Source: Candidatus Sabulitectum sp.
GTDB taxonomy: Bacteria > Fermentibacterota > Fermentibacteria > Fermentibacterales > JCC-6
NCBI GenBank assembly: GCA_023136985.1
Contig: JAGLQD010000137.1
Location: forward strand, 1-5,221
DNA length: 5,221 nucleotides
Direction of reading: 5' to 3'
Shown here: positions 5,163 to 5,221 of the stretch, in pieces
How positions within the stretch are numbered: position 1 is the first letter of the stretch
Layout of the letters: every line of letters starts with the position of its first letter
Notes under the pieces: model-generated
The model's database searches: none
What the model saw: only the letters and a program-made list of their open reading frames with translations
What the model was told of the DNA's origin: nothing
Made by a program: the position numbers and the translations under genes

Positions 5163-5221
5163 CAGTAGCTTCCGGTTTTTTCGGCAGATACAAGATAAAA
5201 CATCTCAAAACAAAAGTATAC

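Noticed and set aside
4728..5168. 146-codon plus-strand frame opposite the cyclase domain
   Set aside because: The opposite strand encodes a clear cyclase domain with metal-binding Asp motifs; this frame has no recognisable features.
1..5221. CRISPR arrays, tRNA/rRNA genes, insertion sequences
   Set aside because: I saw no short regularly spaced repeats, no cloverleaf, and no transposase or terminal inverted repeats.

Overview
This looks like chromosomal sequence from an uncultured, Gram-negative-type bacterium of moderate GC content. Three complete secreted proteins have classical signal peptides, and a soluble-adenylate-cyclase-like gene lies at the right end. No marker gene fixes the taxon. 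A member of the FCB superphylum or a related candidate phylum is a guess from the protein style (secreted beta-propeller and jelly-roll proteins with a shared C-terminal tail). There are no mobile elements, CRISPR arrays or RNA genes.

Layout from left to right. (1) 1-374, minus: the N-terminus of a secreted DUF3160-like protein, cut by the window edge. (2) 515-868, plus: a small MazG-like nucleotide pyrophosphohydrolase, divergent from (1), with a 9-bp inverted repeat between them. (3) 889-924: a 16-bp hairpin between convergent gene ends. (4) 940-1725 and 1782-2567, both minus: tandem paralogous genes for secreted, beta-propeller-like proteins. (5) 2833-3429, plus: a secreted jelly-roll (CBM-like) protein, divergent from (4), ending at a strong terminator (3446-3478). 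(6) 3477-5162, minus: a class III adenylate cyclase/TPR gene broken by two frameshifts and apparently lacking its central part.

The main result is in (4). Each paralog is one 262-codon reading frame interrupted only by a TGA at codon 121. The coding sense continues in the same frame to a TAG stop. In both copies the TGA follows a Cys codon and sits in a 41-nt stretch identical between the copies. That stretch folds into a GC-rich hairpin whose 7-nt loop begins with G, 18 nt after the TGA, as expected of a bacterial SECIS. I therefore read both as selenoproteins with a Cys-Sec pair. A simple ORF caller would split each into two unrelated fragments. I do not recognise the family, and no selenocysteine machinery gene lies in the window.

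A second point: the two propeller proteins and the unrelated jelly-roll protein all end in TWAxIK(A/S)TF, encoded by different synonymous codons. This suggests a C-terminal sorting or anchoring signal. The propeller pair and the jelly-roll protein share a 265-bp divergent promoter region and may be parts of one envelope or extracellular system.
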